Shown here piece after piece: positions 32,167-42,085 of a DNA stretch of 64,000 bases. The notes beneath the pieces were generated by a model, which saw only the letters and a list, made by a program, of their open reading frames with translations, ran no database searches and had not been told where the DNA came from. A program made the position numbers and the translations under genes. Source of the stretch: Shinisaurus crocodilurus (Eukaryota > Chordata > Lepidosauria > Squamata > Shinisauridae); assembly GCA_021292165.1 (NCBI GenBank), contig CM037880.1, forward strand, positions 22,032,051-22,096,050, in the 5' to 3' direction. Positions within the stretch are counted from its first letter, which is position 1. Every line of letters starts with the position of its first letter.

Positions 32167-32303
32167 CAGTCTTCTCCAACCAGGTGCTTTCCAGATGTTT
32201 TGGACTACAACTCCAAGCATTCCTGACCATTGGCCATGCTAGCTGGGGCTAATAGGAATTGAAGTCCAAAACGTCTGGCGGGCACCAGGTTGGGGGAGGC
32301 TTC
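32167..32303. mobile_element. Palindromic hAT-type MITE
   Basis: Left arm 'cttctccaaccaggtgctttccagatgttttggactacaactcc', right arm the inverse ending 'gcaccaggttgggggaggc', with 'ggccatgctagctgggg' in the centre. Same family as 43588, 55184 and 58834. No clear octamer duplication. Confidence 0.7.
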
Positions 32304-33924
32304 GTTCCTCTATTTGTTTTATATTAATAAACAATCAGTTGATGAGCATCGGCAATAAAACTAACTTTTGAATCCCAAAGCGTAACATGTGCTTCATTTA
32401 TCACGTAGACTCACAGGAAAAAATAAGGTGAGTGTCTGTCAGCATCCATCTGATATAGGGGGCTTGGAATTTACCAGTTCATTTGAAATCGCCACTTTCT
32501 CTTTCTCCGCCGTAGTAGCTCCACTTCAAAGGGGATGAGGTTAGAAGCTTGCTTCTTATCATAGACATGTCAGTGTAAACAGTGTAAAAATTATATTTCC
32601 ATTAGTTAAAGACAGTAAGGAGTGGGAGGAGAGAGTGAGAGGATTGCCTCCTTTCCCTAGAACGTATAAACTCTCATAATTAAACTTTTAACCTTTCCAA
32701 GTAGCTCGCTGTGTATTCCTACGCAGTGGGTGGTTTGCTCTGCAGACATATTGACTTGGAACAATATACAAAGCAGAAATAACTGAATGGAATTCATCTT
32801 CAAATGGAACCATGCAACACACAGCTTTTCATTGCATATACACCTTTCAACGACTTTGCCCCTCTCGCCCGAAAAGTAACAGCTAGAAAGTTACAATTAA
32901 ATGGAATTATACACTTTGCTGTTTTGTTAGAAGGGGGGGAAAGTAAAAAAAAAATTACACATTTCCATCATGTTCTGGGCCTGAAAGGGTACCACTAAGA
33001 ATTCCTGGCATTCTGCAGGAGCCACTAACCTTTTGCATGGGAAATAAATAGAGTTTTTCCCAAACAAAGAATACTTAACCCCTTACCTTGCAGAAATGTG
33101 CAAGATCTAAATCTCTGAAAAGAGCTATATACTTGAACATAGCAACATGTCATTTTAATCCAGAGCCATTAAAAGCAGTATCGTGCTTTGGAAAAAAAAA
33201 AATACTTTAATTCAGAGACAACTTCCTAAAAGTAGAATCAGTTTTCCAGTTAGATGTGTGTGGTTTTCTGATTGATATCACACATTGATATCGGCATTGA
33301 TTTATCCACGGCAGTCCAATGAAAAAGATGATGGCCTTAAGGATGCTATTAGGCGATATACTTTGGGTTCCAGTCCAGTCTCCTCCAAAGTCTACAAGAT
33401 CTTTCCTATTGACTTCAATGTAGTTTTTATGAAGCTATTAAATGTCTACACACAATGACACACTCTGCTGGTTTAGGGAGAAAAAGCAGAGGGAAAAGAG
33501 CCCTGGGCTGAGTCCCACAGGACCAAAAAAAAATGCACAAATTTGCGTATGCTGATTTAGATATGCTCTAAAGTCTGTGTGTGTCTCTTCAAAGGACCTT
33601 GTCGCCTAAGGACACCCCTATTTGTAAGATGGGAAGTATAGGGGAGAGGAGGGCATTTGATTTCAGAAAAAAACCTCAGGCAGAAAGATTCATTGGGGGG
33701 CGGCAGGAGGTGAAGCACCTGTGGGCAAAAAGCCAGCTAATCCAGGGGGATCAGATGCAACAGAGATCACCAGAACCCTTGTACCTTTCTTTCAGCAAGT
33801 GCCCATGGACAGCAGGGTGGTGGGGCAGCTGGCCTCCCACAGATTATGGGCTCCAAATGAATGAGTTGGGGCTCCAGCCCTAGTGGGCCACCCCCTAAAA
33901 CTGCCTCTGGGGGGAAAGTTTGTA
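32304..33924. other. Mostly unique AT-rich sequence
   Basis: About 1.6 kb with almost no recognisable transposon sequence and no coding region. Low repeat content over 32330-33480 stands out in this window and makes it a candidate for conserved non-coding sequence. Confidence 0.45.
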
Positions 33925-34108
33925 GGAACATAGGAAGTTGTCTTATACTGAGTCAGACCATGGGTCCATCTAGCCCAGTATTGTCGACACTGACGGGCAG
34001 CGGATCTCTAGGGTTTCAGGCAGCCCTGCCTGGACATGCCAGCCAGGGATTGAACCTGGAACCTTCTGCATGCAAAGCAGGTGCTCTACCACTGTGCTAC
34101 AGTGGTAG
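33925..34108 (-). repeat. tRNA-Ala-headed SINE with CR1-like tail
   Basis: Minus-strand copy: tail at 33925-33975 ('taggaacataggaagttgtcttatactgagtcagacc' as read on +), head at 34050-34108 ('gcatgcaaagcaggtgctctaccactg'). Confidence 0.85.
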
Positions 34109-34472
34109 TATGTCTGTCTCAGCAATAGACCACATTTAGACTGCAATCCTAACCATACATACTTTCAGTGGTGCAGCTTGGGCTGGAACTTGGGGCCAAA
34201 GTCCAGGGCCTCACAGCTCAGCTCCCCCCACCCCACAAATGATCACCCAGAGAGCAACAGATAGGAGGGTATCAGGAAGCAAACTCCATTTTATTCCTCC
34301 TACAGCCATGAAGGTGCTATGATTTGAGTGAGCTTAAAACGCAAAATTGGGCATACTCAGAGTATTATTTATTTTACAAAAATAGGGTTGGCAAGCATTC
34401 TAACATATAAGGAATGTAGAAGCAGTTGTAAAGCATGGAATGGAAGTTGCGAGGGGGGGGGAGATAAATGTT
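34109..34472. other. Unassigned spacer
   Basis: Contains 'ctgcaatcctaaccatacatac'-type sequence suggestive of a MITE end, otherwise nothing recognised. Confidence 0.45.
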
Positions 34473-34691
34473 GTTTGTTTACTACATTTATATACCCACT
34501 TTTTTTCCTCTTGCAAGGAACCCAAGGGTCCCCCTCCTCTCCGTTATATCTTCACAACAACCCTATGAGATAGGTTAGGCTGAAAGTCAATGACTGGCCC
34601 AAAGTCACCCAGTGAGTTTCATGAACCCAGATTTCCCGAGTCCCAGTCCAACACTCTAGAGTCTAGCCACTACACACCACACTGGCTCCAC
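34473..34691 (-). repeat. tRNA-derived SINE (Sauria-SINE-like)
   Basis: Minus-strand copy. Its tail is 'tttgtttactacatttatatacccac' as read on +, the body is 'tcacaacaaccctatgagataggttaggctgaaagtca', and the head is 'gagtctagccactacacaccacactggct'. Confidence 0.85.
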
Positions 34692-35610
34692 AACTGAGGT
34701 AATGCACATGGCCATCTAAAGGACATAACACCATAACACCATTAAGTCTAGGGTCTAAAATTCCCTAGCTGCACCACTACATACTTGAAACCAATGCAAC
34801 TTACTTCTCAGTAGATACCCATCAGATTTGGACACATGGGCCAATTTAGACAGCCAAATTAGCATGGGCTGAGGGTGTGCCTTGAGTAGTTTGTGTAATC
34901 AACATGCTCATGTGATTGCTCCACCTTGCGTCCAGCTTGACCTACATTGGCAACGGCCCCATTGCAAAGCTAACAAAAGTGGGTCAGCGTTGGCTCAGGA
35001 AGCTTGAGTTTAGGTATGAGCGGAGCATGTGGCATGATGAAGGAATAATGCAACCCCTACTACACCATGTTCCTAGCTCTCAACCCCAGGACTCTTCAGC
35101 CCCGTTTTATTGGTGAATTCTCCCTTAGTAACTTGCGAGACATACACAACGGGGGTCAAATCCAAATCTTGGACCTCCTTGACATAACCAGAACACCTGT
35201 CGGATTCCCCTCCTCCCCCATGGGCACATAATTGTGCACTACTACCATGTTGTTTATTCATTCCTCTGTGAATTCCTTCCCAGAACTGCATTCTTAAGCA
35301 ATAGCCTAGGACTGGTTCATGTGCATATTCATTTCTTGATAACTGCAACATCAAATTACATATTTCATATACAAATGGGCCATCACAGTATTCCATATCC
35401 CCTTCAACACAATGGTCCCCCCCTCCAAGTTAATTATTTTATCCATTCTGCTGCCAATCATCACACATACAGTATTGAAATGCCATCCTGTGTATGTGTG
35501 AGCCAGCCCTTAAACAACAGACAGTTAAGCTGATTGGTGCCATTAAGTGATGATGGGATGGCAATGATAAGAACCAGAAACAGAGAACTCTAGCCTTCAG
35601 AGGGCCACTG
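34692..35610. other. Unassigned intergenic sequence
   Basis: No supported gene. The open frame at 35234-35533 has no recognised domain. A stretch at 34790-34840 resembles one arm of the 'aatcctat/cttacttctgagtaga' MITE family. Confidence 0.5.
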
Positions 35611-36072
35611 GAAATGGCTTATTTCTATGAGGTGCCTTGGAGAAAAAAAAACCACTTAACAAATATCTCTCATAATACTAGAACTCAGGGTCATCCCATG
35701 AAGCTGATCAGTGGAAGAATCAGGACAGATAAAAGGAAGTGCTTCTTCACACAGCGCAGAGTTAAACTATGGAATTCACTTCCACAAGGTGTAGTGATGG
35801 CCACCAGTTTGGAGGGCTTTAAAAGGGAATTGGACAAATTCATGGAGGAGAAGGCTATCAATGGCTACTAGTCCTGATGGCTATATGCTACCTCCAGTAT
35901 CAGAGGCAGTATGTGTATGTACACCAGTTGCCGGGGAACATGGGCAGGAGTGTGCTGTTTGAGTGTGCTATCCTGCTTGTGGAATCATGTGGGCAGCTGG
36001 TTGGCCACTGTGTGAACAGAATGCTGGACTAGACGGTCTGATCCAGCATGGCTCTTCTTATGTTCTTATGTC
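35611..36072 (+). mobile_element. CR1 LINE 3' end, second subfamily
   Basis: The frame 35614-35871 ends in 'KCFFTQRRVKLWNSLPQGVV' and 'LEGFKRELDKFMEE', the C-terminus of a CR1 ORF2. A 3'UTR of ~200 bp follows, ending 'ctagacggtctgatccagcatggctcttcttatgttcttatg'. The terminal TTCTTATG repeat differs from the ATTCTATG repeat of the CR1 at 11277-15662, so this is a separate CR1 lineage, 5'-truncated. Confidence 0.85.
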
Positions 36073-36448
36073 TGTGGCATTTTCTTCGACACAGGCAGAA
36101 ACACAGTCTCTTTCCAATTACTGCCAATGAGCACATATGACAGGACAATAATTTGAAGAGCCATGGATCTTTCAGTAGGTGAAGAAGACCTCTCTAAAGA
36201 GACATAAGCATGAGAATGTAAGAAGAGCAGTGCAGGATCAGACCAAAGGCCCACCCAGGCTTGCAGGGCATGGGGGTGTTATGCAATCACTAAGCGTGTC
36301 AGTATCGGAATGAAGTTTGCTATGCACAAGCAGTGCTCAGTTCTATATTTCAAGTTCAAATCCTAGCTTCACCACCACCACCACCATCACCGCCACATTC
36401 AGAAAAACAGTCTGTATTTCAGGGACAAACCCCAGCAACTCCACATAC
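36073..36448. other. Unassigned sequence with a CR1 tail fragment
   Basis: 36210-36256 ('gcatgagaatgtaagaagagcagtgcaggatcagaccaaaggccc') is a minus-strand CR1-type terminal fragment. 36370-36393 is a short (CAC)n tract. Nothing else recognised. Confidence 0.5.
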
Positions 36449-36490
36449 ATAAGGACATATGAAGAGCCCTGCTGGATCAGACCAAAGGGC
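36449..36490 (-). repeat. CR1 3' terminal fragment
   Basis: 'aaggacatatgaagagccctgctggatcagaccaaaggg' is the reverse complement of a CR1 terminus of the second subfamily. A tRNA-headed SINE on the opposite strand follows immediately. Confidence 0.6.
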
Positions 36491-36685
36491 TATCTTTGGA
36501 GGTGCTGTGGCTCAGTGGAAGAGCACCTGCTTTGCATGCAGGAGGTCCCAGGTTCAATCCCTGGCATCTCCAGGTAGGGCTAGGAAGGATTCTGCCTGAA
36601 ATCCTGGAGAACCGCTGCTAGTGAGTGTCGACAATACTGGGCTGGATGGACGAAGGGTCTGACTCAGTATAAGTTCCTATCCAGT
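36491..36685 (+). repeat. tRNA-Ala-headed SINE with CR1-like tail
   Basis: One of the better-preserved copies. Head 'ggtgctgtggctcagtggaagagcacctgctttgcatgcag', B-box 'ggttcaatccc', body 'aggtagggctaggaaggattctgcctgaaatcctggagaaccgctgc', tail 'ctggatggacgaagggtctgactcagtata'. Confidence 0.88.
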
Positions 36686-36865
36686 CCAGCATTCTTTTCT
36701 CACAGTGGCCAACCAGATGCCTATGGGAAGCCCATGGGTGGGATATGGGCAGAATTCCACCCTCCTGATCATGCAACTGGCATTCTTCCCCTATATCTGC
36801 CTCGGATAAAGATGTAACATTGTGCTAAAGGGCTTTTTTTATACCCCAAAGGGACTCACAAACAT

Positions 36866-36989
36866 TAAAATGCAAACTAAAAATAAAATACCAGTTACAA
36901 ATTGTGTCAAAATGGCAATATATATTAATGCAAACTAAAAATAAAATACCAGTTACAAATTGTCTCAAAATGGCAATATATATTAATAA
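36866..36989 (+). repeat. Two-copy ~58-bp tandem repeat
   Basis: The unit 'aatgcaaactaaaaataaaataccagttacaaattgtgtcaaaatggcaatatatatt' occurs twice back to back with one or two differences. It lies directly beside a second, unrelated array. Confidence 0.88.
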
Positions 36990-37175
36990 TACCATTAAAC
37001 AAAGCAAACACAGAACTACAAATTCAGGGGGCGGAGCAATACATTTAATAATACCATTAAACAAAGCAAACACAGAACCACAAATTCAGGGGGCCGGAGC
37101 AATACATTTAATAATACCATTAAACAAAGCAAACATAGAACCACAAATTCAGGGGGCTGGAGCAATAAATTTAGC
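36987..37175 (+). repeat. Three-copy ~61-bp tandem repeat
   Basis: The unit 'aataccattaaacaaagcaaacacagaac...aattcagggggc(c)ggagcaataca' occurs three times in tandem. It keeps a frame open (36904-37278), which is a consequence of the repeat and not evidence of a gene. Confidence 0.88.
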
Positions 37176-37316
37176 TGTCCTAAAACACCCAAGAGATAGG
37201 ACCGTCTCGCCAGCCATTGGGCAGGGGGGAAGAGAAGGAGCTAAGGAAGTCTCCCAATTATGGTGTTCCAAAGCGTAGGTGCCACAGTGGGAAAGGCCTG
37301 TTCTCACATACCAGCC

Positions 37317-37508
37317 CTGGAGGCAGGTGGCTCCAATGTCAGTGGGGCAGTGTATCCACTCTGGGTTTCAGCCTGAACTTTTAAGGAGCTATCCATGGTG
37401 CTGAGCCCTAACCCCCCCCCCAAGATAGGTTCAGCACCATGGATAGCTTCTTGAAAGTTCAGACTGAAACCAGGAGCGGTGCCCCACTGACATTGGAGCC
37501 ACCAGTCT
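37317..37508. mobile_element. Long palindromic MITE, family shared with 27096-27302
   Basis: Left arm 'ggcaggtggctccaatgtcagtggggca...ctatccatggtgctgagcc', right arm the inverse ending 'ccccactgacattggagccaccagtc'. Arms are about 80 bp; the centre is a C-run. It shares terminal and subterminal words with 27096-27302. Confidence 0.8.
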
Positions 37509-37634
37509 CTACGGCATACCAGCTAGCCTGATCTCAGACAATTGGGGTGGGGGAGAGGGAGGTAGAGGGAGCAGAGTCCCCGTGGAAGATTTCAACACCT
37601 AGGCAGCATCCCATGGAAGTAAGCAGCCCTTCAG

Positions 37635-37636
<2 letters not shown>

Positions 37637-37698
<62 letters not shown>

Positions 37699-37700
37699 CG
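37637..37700. repeat. Compound (ATA)n-(ACA)n microsatellite
   Basis: About 9 ATA followed by about 12 ACA triplets. It directly precedes the 3' end of a minus-strand LINE fragment, so it has probably grown from the LINE tail. Confidence 0.92.
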
Positions 37701-38165
37701 TTTATTTCTTACCCGCCTCTCCACTTGGATAGAGTCGGGGAACAATAAATATAAAATACATAAACTGGTTAAAACATAATATTATTAAAACATTCTTAAG
37801 AAACTTTTTAAAATATCCTAAAATTCCTAAGGTTCCACTGGGTAGGCCTGCCGGAAGAGATCAGTCTTTATGGCCTTTTTAAATGCCAAAAGATTATTCA
37901 GTTGACCAGCCTCCTCCGGCAGGCTATTCCACAGTCTGGGAGCAGCAGAAAAGAAGGTCCTCTGGGTAGCACTCGCCAGCCTAGCCTGGTCTTGGCTGAC
38001 TGGAGTAAATTCCTTCCAGAGGACCTAAGTGTGCCGGGCGGATTGTATGGGAGAAGGCGATACTCTGACCCCAAGTTGTTTAGGGCTTTAACCCTGGTGG
38101 TAGCATTCTGCCCCAGTTGTAGTTTCCAAACGCACTTCAAAGGCAGCCCCACATGGAGCACACCA
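37701..38165 (-). mobile_element. 3' fragment of an L2-clade-type LINE
   Basis: Read on the minus strand, the first coding piece includes 'GLPLKCVWKLQLGQNA', matching 'GLPLKTVRKLQLVQNA' of the LINE at 40795-42085. Further downstream 'WNSLPEEAGQL' and 'FKKAIKTDLFRQAYP' mark the C-terminus. It is diverged and has frame changes. The 3'UTR ends at the compound microsatellite. Confidence 0.72.
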
Positions 38166-39099
38166 CTGGGCAGGTTTGAATGAGATCTAATTAATTAGCC
38201 AAAAAGAAAAAGAAAGAAAGAAAGAAAGAAAAGCAGAGGCTATTTGAAGATGTAAGCTTTTCTTGATAAACACAGATTAAAATTATTTTCCATAGGAAGA
38301 ATTTAACAACTCCATGCTTGAATCAAGACAAGTACCAAGGAAGGTGTCCAAGAATGCTGCTGGCACTTAGTCCCCCTTCCAAGCTGACAGTTCCACTCAA
38401 AATGTAAATTATCTGTAAAAATTCACATTTAACTCTATACAGATAATTGATATTATAACTGACAAACCATGAAACCAAGAATTAGATCTCTTAAAACTGT
38501 ATGCAAAGTTTTATCATTCCCAAAGCTCTATCTTTAAAAAAAAAAAAAAAAGGAAAAAGAAATAGAAATTAAAAACTCTGAAATAAGGACATTTCCGACA
38601 TATTGACATTTCTCACATCTAATCCCTTCAGTCTAGAGAAAACCTGGTGTGAAAGTGTAGCTCTTCCTCTGGCTCTTGTTAATGGGGCTCTTCCTCTACT
38701 TAAATGCTTGTTAGCCAGTTAACTTTTCATTTGCAAGAATCAGCTGTTATTTGCATACCTACACTATCCTGGCTGCCTTTGTTCCCCAGGCTGGGAGTGC
38801 ATTAGGCTTTCCTTTCTCAGTAAGACATTGTACAGTTGGGATTCCACTGCTGATAGCCCCAGGGAGCAATTACATGGCAGAGGTTGGCCTCTTCTCCATC
38901 TCCAGTCTTATCATTTAACACTTTGGGCAGAGCAAGCCTTCTCTGCAATGAGATTCTACTAGTAGCCTGTCAAAATTATCACTTATTAGATAAGGTGCAA
39001 GCAGCTAAGAAGGCAGCAGAAGAGATTACTTCTGCATGTAAAATTCCAAGGAGGAGAGTGGAAAAGATATTTGGTGGGGAGGATGCGATTACCAATGTA
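38166..39099. other. Mostly unique AT-rich sequence
   Basis: Contains an (AAAG)n tract (38205-38232) and an A-run (38536-38552). 38390-38900 is non-repetitive, with a POU-type octamer ATTTGCAT at 38749-38756. No gene is supported. Candidate regulatory DNA by exclusion only. Confidence 0.45.
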
Positions 39100-39341
39100 C
39101 AGTGTGGCGTAGTGGTGAGAGTGTTGGACTGGGACTCTGGAGATCCAGGTTCTAATCCCCGCTCGGCCATGAAACTCACTGGGTGACTTTGGGCCAGTCA
39201 CTGCCTCTCAGCCTAACCTACCTCACAGGGTTGTTGTGAGGATAAAATGGAGAGGAGGAGGAGGAGGATTATGTAAGCCGCCTTGAGTTCCTTGTAGGAA
39301 AAAAGGTGGGGTATAAATGTAATAAATAAATAAATAAATAA
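39100..39341 (+). repeat. tRNA-derived SINE (Sauria-SINE-like)
   Basis: Close to full length: head 'cagtgtggcgtagtggtgagagtgttgg', B-box 'ggttctaatccc', body 'gactttgggccagtcactgcc', a short (GAG)n stretch, tail 'cttgtaggaaaaaaggtggggtataaatgtaataaataaataaat'. Confidence 0.9.
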
Positions 39342-39568
39342 AATTGGAACTCGGGAGACCCGGGTTCTAGACCCCAGTCTGCTGTGAAGCTCACTGGGTG
39401 ACTTTGGGCCAGTCACTGACTCTCAGCCTAACCTACCTCACAGGGTTGTTGTGAAGATTAAATGGAGAGGAGGAGGAGGAGGAGGAGGAGGAGGATCATG
39501 TATGCTGCCTTGGCCTCCTTGGAGGAAAGGCAGGATATAAACATAACAAATAAATAATAAAAATTGAA
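39342..39568 (+). repeat. Tandemly placed second SINE copy, head-truncated
   Basis: Starts inside the head ('ttggaactcgggagacccgggttctag') and then follows the same body and tail as the preceding copy, in the same orientation with no spacer. A (GAG)n tract lies at 39465-39493. Either an insertion into the A-rich tail of the first copy or a tandem duplication. Confidence 0.88.
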
Positions 39569-39867
39569 TTAAGGCTGGGATCCTATACACACACGTACCT
39601 GGGAATAATCCCATTGTACTCAGTGGGTAGACATGTATAGGATGCCACTGTACAGCTACAATCCTGTGCCTCCCACTTACTTGGGAGGAAGCCCCACTGA
39701 ACACAATGGGACTTACTTCCAAGTTACCTTGCATTGATTTCACTGCAGGGCAACGTCCTGGTGTCTACTAATGGTTCTTAACATTTGTTTTATCAAGGGC
39801 CACTGTTTGTTTGTTTGTTTATTTTTATTATATTTATACCTGTTCTAGTTTTCTTGTCTTCATAGAC
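39569..39867. other. MITE-like fragments and unassigned sequence
   Basis: 39575-39645 and 39660-39725 contain inverted 'atcctatac...gggaataatcccattg...gacatgtataggat' pieces of the same MITE family as 43020-43115 and 44170-44265. The rest is unassigned. Confidence 0.5.
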
Positions 39868-40002
39868 CAGGGGTGGGCAGAAGGTAGATCTCTAGATGTT
39901 TGGGACTTAAACTCCCAGAAGTTTTTTCCTGCATGGCCAATGGTCAGGAATGCTGAGAGTTGAAGTTCAAAACATCTGGAGATCTACTTTCTGCCACCCC
40001 TG
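39868..40002. mobile_element. Palindromic hAT-type MITE
   Basis: Begins CAGGGGTGGGCAGAAGGTAGATC and ends GATCTACTTTCTGCCACCCCTG; the arms continue through 'tagatgtttgggactt...aactccca'. 135 bp. Half of a related copy lies near 21430. Confidence 0.78.
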
Positions 40003-40269
40003 TTGTAAACAACCACATTTCCTTACCATACTGCTGAGAAAACTTGTTGAAAGGTTTTTCCCTCAGCTTTGCTTTCCTACTATCCTTCCAGATCTCTTAA
40101 AGGGATACAATATCTATTTGCCTTCGACATCTTCTTTTTAAAACAGAGCTGCTTGATTATTAATGAAGTTTAGGTGAGTCACCTTGTGTGGCATTATATA
40201 AGCTTGAGCTTTTTCTTGTATGTATCCAGAAAGATAATAGGGCAGACAGTGGGTATATACTTTTTTTTG

Positions 40270-40304
40270 AAGGATGGAAGGATGGAAGGATGGAAGGATG
40301 GAAG

Positions 40305-40340
<36 letters not shown>
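40270..40340. repeat. Compound (GGAA/GGAT)n-(GATA)n microsatellite
   Basis: An eight-base AGGATGGA-type repeat passes into a GATA tetranucleotide run. Confidence 0.93.
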
Positions 40341-40486
40341 TCAGTGTGGTTATGTTTATACCTGAGGGTAGTTTAATACAATTTTTGGATGTATGGGATA
40401 AACTCAAGGGCTAATTTGCCTGATTTTTAATAACTACCGGTATATAACTGCTGTTTGTAATTTTCTGTTAGAAGTGTTTCCACCTA

Positions 40487-40735
40487 CACCAGGGGTGGGG
40501 AATTTCTTTCAGTCTGACAGCTGAATTCTATTTCAGAGAAGCTCTTGGAGGCAGCATTCCACTGGTGGTTTTGGGGTGAAGGCACAAGGGGGCGGGGCCA
40601 AAGGCACAAGGGGCGGGGCCAAAGGCACAAGGGGGCAAAGGCACAAGGGGCGGGGCCAAAAATACCAGCATAGTTTAGTGTAACATTCTTGCTGTCAGTA
40701 ACTAAGCTTTAAGAGAGGCATTTCAACCTTTCAGC
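40487..40735 (-). mobile_element. hAT element fragment with internal minisatellite
   Basis: Starts 'accaggggtggggaattt' and, on the minus strand, matches the body of the elements at 523-885 and 10566-10900 ('agttactgacagcaagaatg', 'tgctggtatttttggccccgcccc'). Within it the unit 'aaggcacaaggggcggggcc' is repeated about four times (40585-40660), expanding what is a single 'ttggccccgcccctttgcctt' segment in the 10566 copy. The far end of the element is missing. Confidence 0.75.
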
Positions 40736-40794
40736 CTTTTCAAGTTGTTTTATTGTAAAGTTTGGTCACTGTATTTTACATTGCTGTATTATGA

Positions 40795-42085
40795 GGAGGG
40801 CTTTGGATAGGGGCGAATGCTCCTTTCTAGTCCTCCTCGATCTCTCAGCGGCTTTTGATACCGTTGACCACGGTATCCTCCTGGACCGCCTGGAGGGGTT
40901 GGGCATAGGAGGCACTGTATTGCATGGTTCCAGTCCTTCCTCTCTGGAAGGTACCAGAGGGTAGTTCTCGGGGAGGAGGCTTCGGACCCTCGGCTGCTCA
41001 CTTGTGGAGTGCCGCAGGGTTCCATCCTCTCCCCGATGTTGTTCAACATCTACCTAAAGCCCCTGGGAGCTATCATCAGGAGGTTTGGGGTGCAGTGTCA
41101 TCAGTATGCAGATGACACGCAGCTCTACCTCTCTTTTAAATCCTCACCGAGGTTGGCCGTTGAGACCCTGTCCAAGTGCCTGGAGTCAGTGGGTGGCTGG
41201 ATGGGAAGGAATATGCTGAAGCTGAACCCCGACAAGACCGAGGTACTTCTGGTGGGGGACAAGGGGAGGTTAGGGGATGTTGACCTGGTGCTGAATGGGG
41301 TACATCTCCCCCTGAAGGATCAGGTCCGCAGCTTGGGGGTCATTCTAGACTCCCAGCTGTCCATGGAGGCTCAGGTGGCAGCTGTGAGCCGGGCGGCGCT
41401 GTATCAACTCCATCTGATACGGCAGCTGCGTCCCTACCTTCCTAATCATCTGCTCCCTTCAGTGGTTCATGCCTTGGTCTCCTCTCGCCTAGACTACTGT
41501 AATGCGCTCTACATGGGGTTACCCTTGAAGACGGTTCGGAAGCTACAGCTGGTACAGAACGCGGCGGCTCGCCTGGTTAAAGGCAGCCGCCAGCGGGATC
41601 ACATCACGCCAGTGCTCAAGGAGCTACACTGGCTACCAGTTGCTTGCCGAGCTGAATTCAAGGTGTTGGCTTTGACCTTTAAAACCCTATACGGCTCCGG
41701 TCCAGTCTATCTCAAGAAGCGTCTCCAGCAACACCAAGTGGGCCGCTCAACAAGATCTGCCACAGACGGCCTTCTCCTTGTCCCTTCAGCCAGAGCAGCT
41801 AGACTGGTCGGGACGAGGAAGAGGGCCTTCTCTGTGGCAGCCCCCGAACTATGGAACTCTCTCCCAAGTGACCTCCGCCATGCCCCCTCTCTGCTGAGCT
41901 TCCGCCGCTCATTAAAAACTTGGTTATTCAGGCGGGAATATGGGGTGGGCTAAGATTTTAAAATTTTATACTGTTTTAATGTATTTTAATGGAGAAAAAT
42001 GTTTTAATGTATTTTGTTCTGTTTTATTTTCTGTACGTCGCCCAGGGTGGCGATAGATAAATGCAAATAATAAATAAATGTTATT
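40795..42085 (+). mobile_element. 5'-truncated L2-like LINE with open reverse transcriptase C-terminal half
   Basis: The first part encodes 'DLSAAFDTVDHGILLDRLEG' in one frame. A frame change near 40920 leads to 'CGVPQGSILSPMLFNIYL'. From 41009 to 41953 there is an open frame of 314 codons with 'YADDTQLYLS' (catalytic Asp pair), 'LKLNPDKTEVLLVGD', 'LRSLGVILDSQLS'-type thumb motifs and 'RAFSVAAPELWNSLPSDL'. The 3' end has a short AT-rich UTR and the tail 'gtcgcccagggtggcgatagataaatgcaaataataaataaatg'. L2 clade is the best fit; the N-terminal endonuclease is missing. Confidence 0.85.
41009..41953 (+). pseudogene. LINE ORF2 fragment (reverse transcriptase palm, thumb and C-terminus)
   Basis: 314-codon open frame inside the L2-like element. 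It contains the FNIYL and YADD palm motifs and the C-terminal 'LWNSLPSDLR...SFRRSLKTWLF' block. The start at 41009 is arbitrary, because the true ORF2 began far upstream in sequence that is absent. The long open frame shows that this copy is not very old, but without the endonuclease and 5' half it is inert. Confidence 0.85.

Noticed and set aside
31698..32252. 184-codon frame around 31698-32252
   Set aside because: Passes through a (GT)n microsatellite and a MITE, and overlaps several equally long frames on both strands.
36491..36565. Apparent tRNA-Ala gene
   Set aside because: It is the head of a repeated SINE with a conserved body and CR1-like tail, present many times in the window.
36904..37278. 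124-codon frame with internal repeats
   Set aside because: Kept open by the tandem repeat whose unit is nearly a multiple of three; no domain or codon signature.
37547..37732. Open frame with a long poly-Asn run
   Set aside because: The Asn run is the (ATA)n(ACA)n microsatellite read in one frame; no other coding evidence.
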